Positions 8,245 to 18,250 of a DNA stretch of 64,000 bases are shown here, piece after piece. The notes beneath the pieces are model-generated. The model was not told the DNA's origin, ran no database searches, and worked only from the letters and a program-made list of their open reading frames with translations. The position numbers and the translations under genes were made by a program. Source of the DNA: JBEBVQ01 sp964527735 (lineage in GTDB: Bacteria > Bacteroidota > Bacteroidia > Chitinophagales > Chitinophagaceae); NCBI GenBank assembly GCA_964527735.1, contig CAZGPG010000007.1, forward strand, positions 83,062 through 147,061, in the 5' to 3' direction. How positions within the stretch are numbered: position 1 is the stretch's first letter; each line of letters starts with the position of its first letter.

Positions 8245-8883
8245 TCACGCCAGTCCAAGTTCCAATGCTACCCGTGCCAACCCTACACTGTTTTTGACGT
8301 TCAGTTTATGGAGCAGGCTCATGCGGTGATTTTTTACCGTACGCTCACTGAGGAACAGCTTTTCGGCGATCTCCTGGTTGGTAAGTTCCGCAACGACCAG
8401 TTGCAGTATCTCTTTTTCGCGGCGTGTAAGCTGCGGCGTTACGCCCGCTGCCTGTTTTTTGGTTCGAGAAAGGTTGAGCAACAGCTCTTCTTTTAGGGAA
8501 GCTTCAATGAACTGTTCGCCATGATACACTTTTTCGATGGCCTCTATCAATACCTGTGGGTCCGTATTCTTCAGCAGATAGCCGAGGCATCCCTGCTGCA
8601 GCATATCCTTTGCGTGGAAGGTGTTGTCGAGGCTGGTAAGCGCCAGTATCCGTACGGAGGGGTATTTTTTCGAGATGATCCGTGCCAGCTCGTTGCCATG
8701 CATATCCGGCAATTGAATGTCGAGCAGCAGTACATCAGGGAGTGTTTGCTCCAGGCCCGCGAGCAATGCGGCGCCGGAATTGTATGTAGCGCCAACTGTT
8801 ATATGTGCATATTGACTGAGCACCTGCGTCAGTCCGATGATGACTAAAGGATGATCGTCTGTGATGGCTATTTTGATCTGCAT
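8245..8883 (-). CDS. LuxR/NarL-type response regulator (cassette 1)
   Basis: A 212-residue two-domain regulator. The receiver domain (residues 1-120) has the acidic pair DD at 9-10, the phosphoacceptor Asp55 in LPDVLLLDIQLPD, a T/S at ALTSLD and the conserved Lys in YLLKNTD. The LuxR-type helix-turn-helix (about 148-210) contains LTRREKEILQLV, NQEIAEKLFLSERTVKNH and LLHKLNVKNSVGLAR. It is the expected phosphotransfer partner of the kinase encoded 151 bases upstream on the same strand. Likely targets are the kinase itself and the divergent secreted-protein genes at 11248-18173; no operator has been demonstrated. Confidence 0.93.
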   Translation of the reverse strand: MQIKIAITDDHPLVIIGLTQVLSQYAHITVGATYNSGAALLAGLEQTLPDVLLLDIQLPDMHGNELARIISKKYPSVRILALTSLDNTFHAKDMLQQGCLGYLLKNTDPQVLIEAIEKVYHGEQFIEASLKEELLLNLSRTKKQAAGVTPQLTRREKEILQLVVAELTNQEIAEKLFLSERTVKNHRMSLLHKLNVKNSVGLARVALELGLA

Positions 8884-9034
8884 TTACCCTCGTTATTACT
8901 GATCAAGGTACAAAAAATGTAATAAACAAGGCAACTTCTTAAGGGTACGATAGCACTAAATAAGCCTGCCATTCCACCACCCGGCCGGGATCGTCTGTTA
9001 GAAGAATGGTATATAGGTTTCGTTTCGATAGCCA

Positions 9035-11038
9035 TTATACGGGATTGTTCTGATCCGAATGGAGTGGTATTTCGAATTCGATGTAGACGGTGGTTCCCTC
9101 GTCTGGTGCAGATGTTACTGAAAAGCTTCCATTCAGCGACGCTACCCGGCTTCTCAAATTGGATAATCCCATGCTATTGTGCCCATCCAACTCCGTTTGG
9201 TCGAATCCGCATCCATCATCTTCTACGGTTAATCCCAATAGTTGATCCTGGTAATCGAGTTGTACCAATACCTGTGTGGCATGGGCGTGCTTTACCGCAT
9301 TCTGTACCAGTTCCTGGGTGATGCGGTACAATGCAAGCTGGAAGTCTTGTTTCAGAAATGGCATTGCGCCTGATGTGTGGAACTGGATCACCGGCGGAGC
9401 GCCCTTGCTCATTTTATTACAGTATATATCAATGGCCTCAACCAGACCTGCCTGCAATAAAATTTCCGGCATCAGGTTATGCGCAGTCTTACGCAGATCC
9501 CGTGTCACCTCATCCAACTGTTTGAGTGCTTCACCGAAATCAGATGTTTGCTTCAGTTCGGTATGCGCATTCTCTATGGCTCCGAAGCTCAATCGCGTGG
9601 CCGACAGTTGTCCCACGATGCCATCATGCAGCTCACGCGCGATCCGTGTGCGTTCTTTTTCTTCACCATCCATAATTGCTGTTAAGCGGATGATCTCCTG
9701 CTCCTGCTGCAGATTCCGGATCTTATGTGCCTGGAGGCGGCGTTGTTGTTTGTTACTGCGGTATGCAACAACAAGCAGGCTTGCCAGCAGCAGCGCTCCC
9801 GCTGTAATACTGATGATCCAGGTGTTTTTCTCTTTTATTTTATGTGTTTGTAATGCGATCTTATATTCTTTCTGAAGTATTTCCTTGTCTTTTTCAGCAG
9901 TACGGTAACGGGTTTCCAGCAAATGCACATTGTTGGCTACCTCTTTTCCCGTTATGCTGTCTTTGGCCATAATATGTTGCTGGTAATATTCCAGTGCTTC
10001 AGGATATTTTTTCGTTTTGGTGTATAGCTCCGACAAAGTTTTGCAGATATTAGGTATTTCGGTTGAATAAGACCCAGCCTGCGCTTCTTCCAGTGCCTGC
10101 AGAAGGTAAGGTTCCGAAGTTCTATAATCGCCGATAGCATAATATGCCTGTCCCAGGATATGAAGCGTTTTTGTCTGGTGGTGTCGGTACACACGGTCAC
10201 CCAGAAGCAAGGCTTCTTGCAGAAAGCTAATACCTTGCCGCATACTATCCAGCTGCAGGTATAAAGTACCGAGATTGTTGAGTGCACTTGCTTCCGTATT
10301 GACCAGCCGGTGCTGCCGGGAAATATGCAATGCTTCCCGGAATGCTTTCCCGCTCAGATCCCATTGTTTTTGTTTACCGTAATAGATCCCTTTGCTGATC
10401 AGGTTAGATCCCAGCCCGGCATAGTTCATTTCTGCCCGTGCTATTGTTTCTGCGAGATTCAGATAATGAAGGGTTTGCTCGTGCTCCTGGCTGTCTGACT
10501 GGCTGACGTGGCGGAGCACGATCGGGATGTTGTTGTAAATGCTGCTCATGGATATCTGGCTGTGCCCCCGCTCGATAGATAAGGCTGCTTGTGCGAGGCA
10601 GATCATACTTTGGTATAACTCTCCGAGGTACATATGCTGCACAGCCATATTGTTGTATATGCCGGCTCTTCTGTTCTCAAGCCGCGGCTCTTTGTAGCTG
10701 TATAAAAGCGCCTGTCTGTAAGCATTAATACTTTCCCGGTACATGGCTTTTCTCAGATACACATGCCCCATTCCAAGCCACGAAACCCCCATTCCGTAAG
10801 TATGACCGCCCAATCTGCTTTCTTCTAAAGCCCTGGTCAGCAATGTCAACGCACTATCCGGCATATCATCCATAAGACCGGCGGCCGCGTTTACCAGGTT
10901 ACGCATACGGCCGGTGTCAGGTTCATAAGTGAGTTGCAATGGCCTGTCTTCTGTTGTAAAGGACAACTGCTGCGTTTGTGCCGTGCCGTAGTACGGCATC
11001 AGCAAAACAGAAAGCAGAATAATAAATCTGATCATCAT
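9035..11038 (-). CDS. TPR-repeat sensor histidine kinase (cassette 1)
   Basis: A 667-residue kinase. A signal peptide (MIRFIILLSVLLMPYYGTAQ) exports a long helical sensor of tetratricopeptide repeats (about 60-370; for example SALTLLTRALEESRLGG, YRESINAYRQALLYS). A coiled segment and one membrane helix (about 403-425, ISITAGALLLASLLVVAY) follow. The cytoplasmic part has a HisKA_3 dimerisation helix with the phospho-His in ARELHDG (about His471) and an ATPase domain (about 560-655) with ELVQNAVKHA, VEDDGCGFD and GLSNLRSRV. It pairs with the LuxR-type regulator downstream. The ligand of the periplasmic TPR domain is unknown. Confidence 0.93.
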   Translation of the reverse strand: MMIRFIILLSVLLMPYYGTAQTQQLSFTTEDRPLQLTYEPDTGRMRNLVNAAAGLMDDMPDSALTLLTRALEESRLGGHTYGMGVSWLGMGHVYLRKAMYRESINAYRQALLYSYKEPRLENRRAGIYNNMAVQHMYLGELYQSMICLAQAALSIERGHSQISMSSIYNNIPIVLRHVSQSDSQEHEQTLHYLNLAETIARAEMNYAGLGSNLISKGIYYGKQKQWDLSGKAFREALHISRQHRLVNTEASALNNLGTLYLQLDSMRQGISFLQEALLLGDRVYRHHQTKTLHILGQAYYAIGDYRTSEPYLLQALEEAQAGSYSTEIPNICKTLSELYTKTKKYPEALEYYQQHIMAKDSITGKEVANNVHLLETRYRTAEKDKEILQKEYKIALQTHKIKEKNTWIISITAGALLLASLLVVAYRSNKQQRRLQAHKIRNLQQEQEIIRLTAIMDGEEKERTRIARELHDGIVGQLSATRLSFGAIENAHTELKQTSDFGEALKQLDEVTRDLRKTAHNLMPEILLQAGLVEAIDIYCNKMSKGAPPVIQFHTSGAMPFLKQDFQLALYRITQELVQNAVKHAHATQVLVQLDYQDQLLGLTVEDDGCGFDQTELDGHNSMGLSNLRSRVASLNGSFSVTSAPDEGTTVYIEFEIPLHSDQNNPV

Positions 11039-11039
11039 A

Positions 11040-11057
11040 AGGTATCTTCATATACCT
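11040..11057. promoter_or_regulatory. 18-bp inverted repeat immediately upstream of kinase 1
   Basis: AGGTAT-N6-ATACCT sits next to the start codon of the kinase gene. It has the same 18-bp span and AGG...CCT ends as the palindromes upstream of kinases 2 and 4. A regulatory role is a guess. Further into the same intergenic region, GTCTATAGAC (11115-11124) is another short palindrome. Confidence 0.35.
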
Positions 11058-11247
11058 GTTACAGATATAATCCGGTCTTTAAAATTAGTCCTTTGTACTC
11101 AAAAAAATAATTAAGTCTATAGACACTAATATACATAAGGCACACAGGTTAATTTTGAAATAGAAAATACCGTAGATAAAAAAGAAGCGGTATTTGAAAT
11201 TAAATAATTGATTTGAAAATCATTTCCAACCATTAAAAATCTAAATT

Positions 11248-14169
11248 ATGAGGCAACAACAACTCAAATTGAATATTCTGTTCCTGGTCTTTTGCCTGCT
11301 GGCGCTCAAAGATGGAGTTCATGCCCGCAATATATCATCCATGCAGACGCAGCAGCTCCACTTTATGGAGAACCGCGGACAGATTGTGGATCAATATGGC
11401 AAACATCGTGCGGATATTGATTTCCGGGTACCGGGTGGCAATGGCCTCAATATTTTTATCAGCAGTACAGGCCTTCATTATCAATGGGCTAAAAGCAACA
11501 GAACCAGTACGCCGGGAATGTCATTGGATGAAACGGATGCAGCTACCGCAGGTCCGGACGACATGATCCGGTCGCTGCTTCGTTCCGGAGACGCCGGTCC
11601 GGTGGAAATGTACCGGATGGATATAACCCTGATAGGAGCCAATTTAAATGCTCCGGTGGTTGCCGAAGACAAACAGTCTTATTATGAACAGTATTATTTG
11701 CCGCAAACCGGTAGCGATGGCGCCCGCGCCCATGCTTACCGGAAGATCACCTACAAAAATGTTTATCCATCTATTGACTGGGTCTTGTACATAAAGCAGG
11801 ATAAGATGGAGTACGACTTCGTGGTGCATCCGGGAGGTAAGGTTTCTGATATAAAAATGAAATACGGTGGCGCTGCATCGCTTACGCTAAATGAAGACGG
11901 CAGCATTACGGCGGTTACGGAAATGGGGATGGCTACACAGCAGGCGCCCTATAGTTTCCAGGCAGCAGACGGGGGAATGGTGGATTCCCGTTTTATATTG
12001 AATGGTGATATACTCAGCTTCGGTACAGGCGACCATCAGGGAACATTGGTGATTGATCCGGTGCTGGAGTGGGGACGTTATTACGGCGGAAGCAATCTGG
12101 AGATATCATTCGGAACTGCTGTGGATAATAACGACGGGAGTGTGTATATGTCCGGTACTACTTCGAGCACCAGTAATATTGCTACGATCGGAGCGTTTAA
12201 GACTACCTTGTCGGCGGGTGGTATGGACGATTTCTTCCTCGCCAGATTCAGCCCTACAGGCTTAAGGGTATGGAGTACTTATTACGGTGGTACGGGCATG
12301 GAAGCGGGTGGTGCAGTGACTTGTGACAGGAACGGGAACGTTTATCTGAGCGGATCGACTTCAAGCACCGCAGGTATGACTACGCCCGGCAGCTTCCGGG
12401 AAGTTTTCACCGGAGGCGGCAGCGATGGGTTTATCGTTAAGTTTGATGCTTCCGGATCAAGAATTTGGGGTTCTTACTACGGAGGAGAGGGTGATGATGG
12501 TGTGATGAATATTTCTTGTGATGTACATGGTAATATATACATATGTGGTAACACTAGCAGTGATACAGGTATATCTACTCCCTCCAGCCATCAGGTAAAC
12601 CGTAATGTCATAGGCCTCCCATCTATGGCCCCAAATGGTTTTTTGGCAAAATTTGACGGTAGCGGTATGCGGCAATGGGGGACTTACTATGGATGGAACA
12701 GCACGGGACTAGATGTGTTTGCAGACAAATTCGGTGATGTTTATCTGGCGGGGGACGCAACCAGGGATTCCAATATTACGACGCCGGGCGCCCATCAAAG
12801 AATCCCGGGTGGTAGTTACGACTGCTATCTTGCTAAATTTGACAGCGCCGGTACACGTATATGGGGGACACTTTATGGAGGAGAGGAAAGTGAGCGCGCG
12901 GGTGCGTTACCTTGGAAAATGCGTATGATTGCAGGTGATGATTCGGGAAATATCTACATGGCCGGTACCACCGGGAGTGTGGACTCAATAGCCACACCCG
13001 GTAGTCATCTGGATACGAAAAACGGAATTGCCGGAGAAACGGACGGCTTTCTGGTGAAATTCGACAGCAGTGGGAAAAGACAGTGGGGTACTTATTACGG
13101 AGGAGCCGGCGGTATGTTTGAAAGCGTTCTTTCCATGACCTGTGATCACAGGGGAAATGTCTATCTGGTCGGAACGACGGAAAGTACTTCGGGCATTGCC
13201 ACACCCGATGGACATCAGACGACGCTTGCCGGGACCGGGCCGATGATGGTTGATGCATTCCTGGCCAGGTTCGATCATTCAGGCGCTCTGAAATGGGGTA
13301 CTTATTATGGCGGCAGCGGAATGGATCTGTGCTTTGGCGTCGTTAGTGATTGGTACGGAAACGTATACATCAGCGGTTCGACACAAAGCGATACCGGGAT
13401 TGCCACACCGGGCAGCCAGTTTTATATAAACGAAGATGCGTTTATAGCAAAATTCTGCTTTGCGATACCTCCTGTTTCTATTACCGGCAGCGATACCATT
13501 TGTCCCAATACACCCCATACCTATTCTGTGCCGGCCAATTCCGGCGCCGGCTTTATCTGGGAGTGGCCTGCGGGATGGGATGTTAGCATTACTGGAAACA
13601 CCGCCACCTTGCATGCAAACCAGGGAGGCGCTGCAGGTACCATTAATGTGCAGACCGTCAAGTGCGGCGACACAAGTGATGCCGCGTCCTTTGAAGTGTA
13701 CGTACATCAGCAGACCCCGGCGCAGATAACCGTGGACGGATATGACCTGAGTACTTTAAACAGCCACAGCACATACCAGTGGTATATCAACGGCTATCCT
13801 GTTCCAGGCGCTACCAGCCGTATATATACTGTAGACAGTAACGCCGGTTATAACGTAAAGGTGACGAATACCAATGGGTGCACGGACTCCTCGGATACCT
13901 ATTATGTAACTAATATTTCAGTGACGGATGTGTCACATGCCGACCGGGTAGCTGTGTATCCCAATCCGGCTCGTAATATGATATATGTGGCAGCGCCCGA
14001 ACGTGCTGTGATACACATCAGCAGTATGGAAGGGAAAACGGTACTGCAGCCGCAGTCAGCAGGAGCCGTTGATATCAGCGGTCTGGCTGATGGCGTGTAC
14101 CTCCTGCAGGTCCGTACCACAGACGACAGGTTGATACATCTTGAGAAGCTGGTGAAGTCGCCCCGCTAA
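11248..14169 (+). CDS. T9SS type A exported DUF7948/SBBP-repeat beta-propeller protein
   Basis: A 973-residue exported protein. After the signal peptide, a DUF7948-type N-terminal domain begins LHFMENRGQIVD and ends near KGTLVIDPVLEW. Then come seven repeats of about 65 residues, each containing a YYGG-like motif and a GNVY-x-x-G-T strand (SBBP repeats, about 275-740), matching one seven-bladed propeller. Next is a PKD/Ig-like domain (ITGSDTICPNTPHTYSVP) and a second short Ig-like unit. The C-terminus VAVYPNPARNMIYV...GVYLLQV...EKLVKS is a type A T9SS sorting signal, so the protein is secreted or surface-attached. It is divergent from the cassette 1 kinase and followed by a paralogue at 14295. 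Confidence 0.9.
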   Translation: MRQQQLKLNILFLVFCLLALKDGVHARNISSMQTQQLHFMENRGQIVDQYGKHRADIDFRVPGGNGLNIFISSTGLHYQWAKSNRTSTPGMSLDETDAATAGPDDMIRSLLRSGDAGPVEMYRMDITLIGANLNAPVVAEDKQSYYEQYYLPQTGSDGARAHAYRKITYKNVYPSIDWVLYIKQDKMEYDFVVHPGGKVSDIKMKYGGAASLTLNEDGSITAVTEMGMATQQAPYSFQAADGGMVDSRFILNGDILSFGTGDHQGTLVIDPVLEWGRYYGGSNLEISFGTAVDNNDGSVYMSGTTSSTSNIATIGAFKTTLSAGGMDDFFLARFSPTGLRVWSTYYGGTGMEAGGAVTCDRNGNVYLSGSTSSTAGMTTPGSFREVFTGGGSDGFIVKFDASGSRIWGSYYGGEGDDGVMNISCDVHGNIYICGNTSSDTGISTPSSHQVNRNVIGLPSMAPNGFLAKFDGSGMRQWGTYYGWNSTGLDVFADKFGDVYLAGDATRDSNITTPGAHQRIPGGSYDCYLAKFDSAGTRIWGTLYGGEESERAGALPWKMRMIAGDDSGNIYMAGTTGSVDSIATPGSHLDTKNGIAGETDGFLVKFDSSGKRQWGTYYGGAGGMFESVLSMTCDHRGNVYLVGTTESTSGIATPDGHQTTLAGTGPMMVDAFLARFDHSGALKWGTYYGGSGMDLCFGVVSDWYGNVYISGSTQSDTGIATPGSQFYINEDAFIAKFCFAIPPVSITGSDTICPNTPHTYSVPANSGAGFIWEWPAGWDVSITGNTATLHANQGGAAGTINVQTVKCGDTSDAASFEVYVHQQTPAQITVDGYDLSTLNSHSTYQWYINGYPVPGATSRIYTVDSNAGYNVKVTNTNGCTDSSDTYYVTNISVTDVSHADRVAVYPNPARNMIYVAAPERAVIHISSMEGKTVLQPQSAGAVDISGLADGVYLLQVRTTDDRLIHLEKLVKSPR

Positions 14170-14181
14170 AGGCAACAGTGT

Positions 14182-14220
14182 ACATGGTTCCCGGCAAACA
14201 TTTGTTGCCGGGAACCATGT
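14182..14220 (+). terminator. Strong hairpin terminator after the type A propeller gene
   Basis: A perfect 16-bp stem, ACATGGTTCCCGGCAA (14182-14197) with its complement at 14205-14220, and a 7-base loop, starts 12 bases after the stop codon. A short T-containing tail follows (TATTTC). It separates the 11248 gene from the next gene at 14295. Confidence 0.75.
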
Positions 14221-14294
14221 TATTTCATGCCGGCCTTACTAAACTTCCGGGTAGCTATGGTGGCGCAATCTTTGCAAATGAAGAATAAGAGACT

Positions 14295-17200
14295 ATGAAA
14301 ATCTTCCGGATCATTTTTGTCCTGCTTTTCCCGGGTGTTGTTTTTGCGTTGCACACCGCCGGGGAGGATACAGCCATTGTGCAGGGATTGAGTTTTGTAG
14401 AAAACAAAGGGCAGTGGACAGACCCGGTAAAATTCAGGGCAGGTATCCCGGGAGGGGCATTGTTTCTTACAGACCGGGGCTTTGTATTTAACTATTACCA
14501 GGCAGCTGATCTGGAAAGCATACATGCACTTGAAGGGAGCGGACAGGATGTATCAGGTGAAATGGTACGCCACCATGCATATCGCGTTGATTTCGCAGGG
14601 GCAAACGAAAATATTACATACCGTACAGATCATAAAAGCAGTGTTTACCACAATTATTTCTACGGTAATGATCCTTCAAAATGGGCAGGACGCGTAGGGG
14701 TGTTCGGCAAGGTAATACAGCAGGATGTATACGAAGGGATAGACGTTGCAGTGTACAGCAAAGGAATATCTTTTAAGTACGACTTTATCATTGCTCCCGG
14801 CGCCGATGCCGGAAAGATTGTACTGGCATTTGAAGGTGTGTCGCCGCAGCTTACTGCACGCGGCAGCCTGAGTATAAAGACCGGTGTGAATGAGACGGAG
14901 GAGCTCGCGCCTTATGCATACCAGGTGATCGAAGGCCATGAGGTGCCGGTGAGGTGCAGCTACAGGCTGGTAAAAGGACGTCTCAGTTTCGATTTGCCGC
15001 AGGGCTACGACCGGCGGTACGCACTGATCATAGATCCCCAGCTTGTGTTTGCCACATATAGCGGCGCTGCCAACGGACGGGATTTTTACAGCTATTGCAG
15101 TGCATATGATGATGCCGGAAACCTGTACGCCGGGGGGAAATGCTGGCAACCGGGCTGGCCGGTTACTACCGGCGCTTTTCAGACCACATTCGGAGGGGAC
15201 CAGGATGTAGGCATCAACAAATATAATGCGGACGGTACCCAACTGTTGTACGCCACCTATTACGGCGGAAGGGACGGAGAGGAGCCCTATGCGATGGTTG
15301 TGAACGGCCGTGGCGAACTGGTTGTAACCGGTGGCACCAGGTCCCCGAACCTCCCTGTTACCCCCGGATGTTATGACAATACGCTGGGCAGATACTATGA
15401 CCTGTTTGTAGCACATTTCAACGCAGACGGATCAGCGCTGATCGGCGCCACTTACATGGGTGGATCCGGATCCGGAGACGTCAACGCAATTGATATCACG
15501 GGTATCGGCGCAGGTATGCATAATAAAACAAGTCCTGCAGAGCTGATTTGTGATCCTTCCGGCAATATATGGGTAGTCAGCAATACCTCGGAAATAGATT
15601 TTCCGGTTACTTCCACAGCGTTGCAGCCGGCTATTGCCGGGGCCATAGATGGTGTCCTTTTTCAGCTCAATCCCGATTGTTCCCAATTGCTGTATAGTAC
15701 CTTTATTGGTGGGAGCAGCGACGATGCGGTATACAGCCTGGTATTCAATTCTGCCGGAAACCTGGTCATTTGCGGCGGTACGCAGAGCAGTGATTTTCCC
15801 GTATCCGGGAGCGTATTGCAGCCGGCGGCACAGGGCGGCTGGGATGGTTTTGTAGCCATAGTAAACCCTGCATCGGGTGCATTGCTGCGATCCACTTACC
15901 TGGGCACGGCAGGCAACGACCAGGCGGTGGGGCTGCAGACGGACGATGATGGCAATATCTATGTGCTGGGACGGACGCTGGGAAATTACCCGGTCAGTCC
16001 GGGTGTGTATGCACAGCCGAACGGAGATGTGTTTATTGACAAGCTTACACCAGGCCTGGACGCTTCTTTACAATCCACACGGGTAGGGAATCCGCAGTCT
16101 TCACGCCGGTATGCACCTACTGCTTTTTTACTGGATGTTTGCGGGAATGTATATGTCACAGGGCTGGACGCAGTCTCGGGATTGCCGTTGACCGGCGATG
16201 CCTTTGAGACGACGACCCGGAACTTCTGGTTTTGCGTGTTGCGGCCCGGTTTTTCAGGGTTGCTTTTCGCTTCTTATTTTGGCACTACCGATGATCATAC
16301 GCATGTGGGTACACATCGCCTGGATCCACGCGGTATTGTGTATCATTCCGTCTGCGTCAGCTCGGCTGTTTATCCCGTTACGCCGGGCGCCTGGGCTACC
16401 ACGAAGCTCGCGGAAGCCCAGGATGTTGTCAGCTTCAAATTCAATTTCGAAACCTCGGGGGTACAAGCTGTATTTGTAACAGAACAGATGAGCGATACAG
16501 GCTGTGCACCTTTTACGGTGCCGTTTATCAACCGGTCCGCCATGGCAGAACGTTTTTTATGGGATTTCGGGGATGGTACGTCCACGACGGACCCATCGCC
16601 AACTCATACATTCACCACGGCAGGTGTATATACCGTACAATTGTATGCCTATAATGATACTGCCTGTATTACGCGCGATACTTTCCGGAAGGTGATTACT
16701 GTATTGCCGTCGCCCCGGGTTTCTGTAATTCCGGATACGGTAGTCACCTGTGTAAACAACTCCGTTCAGTTGCGTGCAGACGTTACACATGATCCCGGTG
16801 TAACCGCTACGGTTGTGTGGGCGCCGCCAACCACGCTCGATAATGCAGGCATTGTTAACCCGGTTGCTTCCCCATTGTCGGATATTACTTATCATGTTTC
16901 CGTGGCATTGGATGGTGGTTGCCAGGCAGAAGATTCTGTCCGTATTACTGTACTTCAGGGTTTCGACCTGCAGACGCCCGATACGGTGGTCTGCGCAGGC
17001 GAGATGATCACAACCCGCCTTCATGGTGATATCCGCTATACTTACACCTGGTCGCCTGTAAATGGTGTTTCTGATACGACGGCTATGAATCCGCAGATCG
17101 TACCGGATTCTTCGCGGACGTATATGGTCACGGCGCGTTACCCGGGCTGCCGGGACAGTATGCGTGTCCTTGATATAGAAGTGCAGCCGCAGCCTTCCAT

Positions 17201-18173
17201 AGATCTTGGTCCCGACAGGGAACTCTGCTACGGAGATACCTTGCGCATGAACCCCGTAATTCTCCCTCCGGATTATTCGCTTTATGCCTACAACTGGAAT
17301 CCGGCCGGGGGCTTGGATGCACCGGCTTCAGCAACCCCGTTGTTTACCGCTTACACCACGTCTGTATTAACGATGACAGTCAGCACACCTATCGGCTGTA
17401 CGGGTACAGACGATATCCTGATCACGGTGGCTGACCCGGATATCATAACTGCCTCGGCCGATACCACCATCTGCCCGGGAGATACGATCCGGCTCTATGT
17501 CAGGGGTACGCAGGCCACACAGGTATGGCGACCTGCTTATTATATAAGCGACACGTTGAGTACGGATCCTTATGTGTATCCCGTTATGCCGGTTTCCTAT
17601 ACGGTTTACGCCCGGGATGACAACAATTGTCTGGATACCCAGGTGGTCCGTGTGGGCATAGCGGAGTCCGCCGTAGTGATATTGCCGGACTCTGCCCGCA
17701 TCTTTCCCGGTGAGGCATACCGGATGGATCCGGAGGGAAACTGTATATATTTCGAATGGTTTCCCCTGGCAGGGTTATCAGATCCTCAGTCAAGGAATCC
17801 GGTGGCCACCCCGGAAGCAGACACACGTTACTATGTTACGGCGCGGACAGCACATGGATGTATCGCTTCGGACTCGATGCTATTGTATGTTAGTACGGAT
17901 TCATACATTGATATGCCAAATGCTTTTGTGCCTGGTAATGGCCCGAACGGTACACTGAAGCCTGTAAGAAGAGGGAATATAGTGTTGAAGTCTTTTTCGG
18001 TGTATAACAGATGGGGCATGAAGCTGTTTGAAACCACGGATGCAGACGCAGGGTGGGACGGACAGTATGGCGGGCTTGCGCAACCAATGGGCGTATACGT
18101 GTATATGGTAGAGGCCGTGACGCCGGCGGGCCGCATGTTTTACAAGCAGGGGAATGTAACCTTGCTTCGATAA
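14295..18173 (+). CDS. T9SS type B exported DUF7948/SBBP/PKD/Ig-like protein
   Basis: A 1292-residue exported protein. The order is: signal peptide; DUF7948-type domain (LSFVENKGQWTDPVKFRAGIP to about 245); seven SBBP-type propeller repeats (about 250-710, motifs ATYYGG, STFIGG, STYLG, ASYFG); a PKD domain (FLWDFGDGTST...PTHTF, about 750-800); and about five Ig-like repeats each opening with a PDT-x-x-C or D-T-x-I-C motif (about 810-1200). It ends in a gliding-motility-associated C-terminal (CHU_C/type B) domain, FSVYNRWGMKLFET...WDGQYGG...GNVTLLR. It is a paralogue of the neighbouring 11248 product but uses the other class of T9SS sorting domain. Probably a surface adhesin-like protein; its partner is unknown. 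Confidence 0.9.
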   Translation: MKIFRIIFVLLFPGVVFALHTAGEDTAIVQGLSFVENKGQWTDPVKFRAGIPGGALFLTDRGFVFNYYQAADLESIHALEGSGQDVSGEMVRHHAYRVDFAGANENITYRTDHKSSVYHNYFYGNDPSKWAGRVGVFGKVIQQDVYEGIDVAVYSKGISFKYDFIIAPGADAGKIVLAFEGVSPQLTARGSLSIKTGVNETEELAPYAYQVIEGHEVPVRCSYRLVKGRLSFDLPQGYDRRYALIIDPQLVFATYSGAANGRDFYSYCSAYDDAGNLYAGGKCWQPGWPVTTGAFQTTFGGDQDVGINKYNADGTQLLYATYYGGRDGEEPYAMVVNGRGELVVTGGTRSPNLPVTPGCYDNTLGRYYDLFVAHFNADGSALIGATYMGGSGSGDVNAIDITGIGAGMHNKTSPAELICDPSGNIWVVSNTSEIDFPVTSTALQPAIAGAIDGVLFQLNPDCSQLLYSTFIGGSSDDAVYSLVFNSAGNLVICGGTQSSDFPVSGSVLQPAAQGGWDGFVAIVNPASGALLRSTYLGTAGNDQAVGLQTDDDGNIYVLGRTLGNYPVSPGVYAQPNGDVFIDKLTPGLDASLQSTRVGNPQSSRRYAPTAFLLDVCGNVYVTGLDAVSGLPLTGDAFETTTRNFWFCVLRPGFSGLLFASYFGTTDDHTHVGTHRLDPRGIVYHSVCVSSAVYPVTPGAWATTKLAEAQDVVSFKFNFETSGVQAVFVTEQMSDTGCAPFTVPFINRSAMAERFLWDFGDGTSTTDPSPTHTFTTAGVYTVQLYAYNDTACITRDTFRKVITVLPSPRVSVIPDTVVTCVNNSVQLRADVTHDPGVTATVVWAPPTTLDNAGIVNPVASPLSDITYHVSVALDGGCQAEDSVRITVLQGFDLQTPDTVVCAGEMITTRLHGDIRYTYTWSPVNGVSDTTAMNPQIVPDSSRTYMVTARYPGCRDSMRVLDIEVQPQPSIDLGPDRELCYGDTLRMNPVILPPDYSLYAYNWNPAGGLDAPASATPLFTAYTTSVLTMTVSTPIGCTGTDDILITVADPDIITASADTTICPGDTIRLYVRGTQATQVWRPAYYISDTLSTDPYVYPVMPVSYTVYARDDNNCLDTQVVRVGIAESAVVILPDSARIFPGEAYRMDPEGNCIYFEWFPLAGLSDPQSRNPVATPEADTRYYVTARTAHGCIASDSMLLYVSTDSYIDMPNAFVPGNGPNGTLKPVRRGNIVLKSFSVYNRWGMKLFETTDADAGWDGQYGGLAQPMGVYVYMVEAVTPAGRMFYKQGNVTLLR

Positions 18174-18201
18174 AAGTCGTGATATTTGCCTCCGGCATAC
18201 A

Positions 18202-18233
18202 TTGTAGGCATTCGCAGTTTTGTCTTAGCTTTA
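18202..18233 (+). promoter_or_regulatory. Promoter of the Crp/Fnr-family gene
   Basis: TTG (18202-18204), 21 bases, then TAGCTTTA (18226-18233), one base from the Bacteroidota -7 consensus TAnnTTTG at the canonical spacing. The start codon at 18251 is 17 bases further on. Confidence 0.6.
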
Positions 18234-18250
18234 CAGATAAGACTGAAAGG

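Noticed and set aside
12280..13330. DNA tandem repeat / satellite
   Set aside because: The periodicity (about 190 bases) is the coding imprint of SBBP repeats in the 11248 gene, with diverged bases between units.
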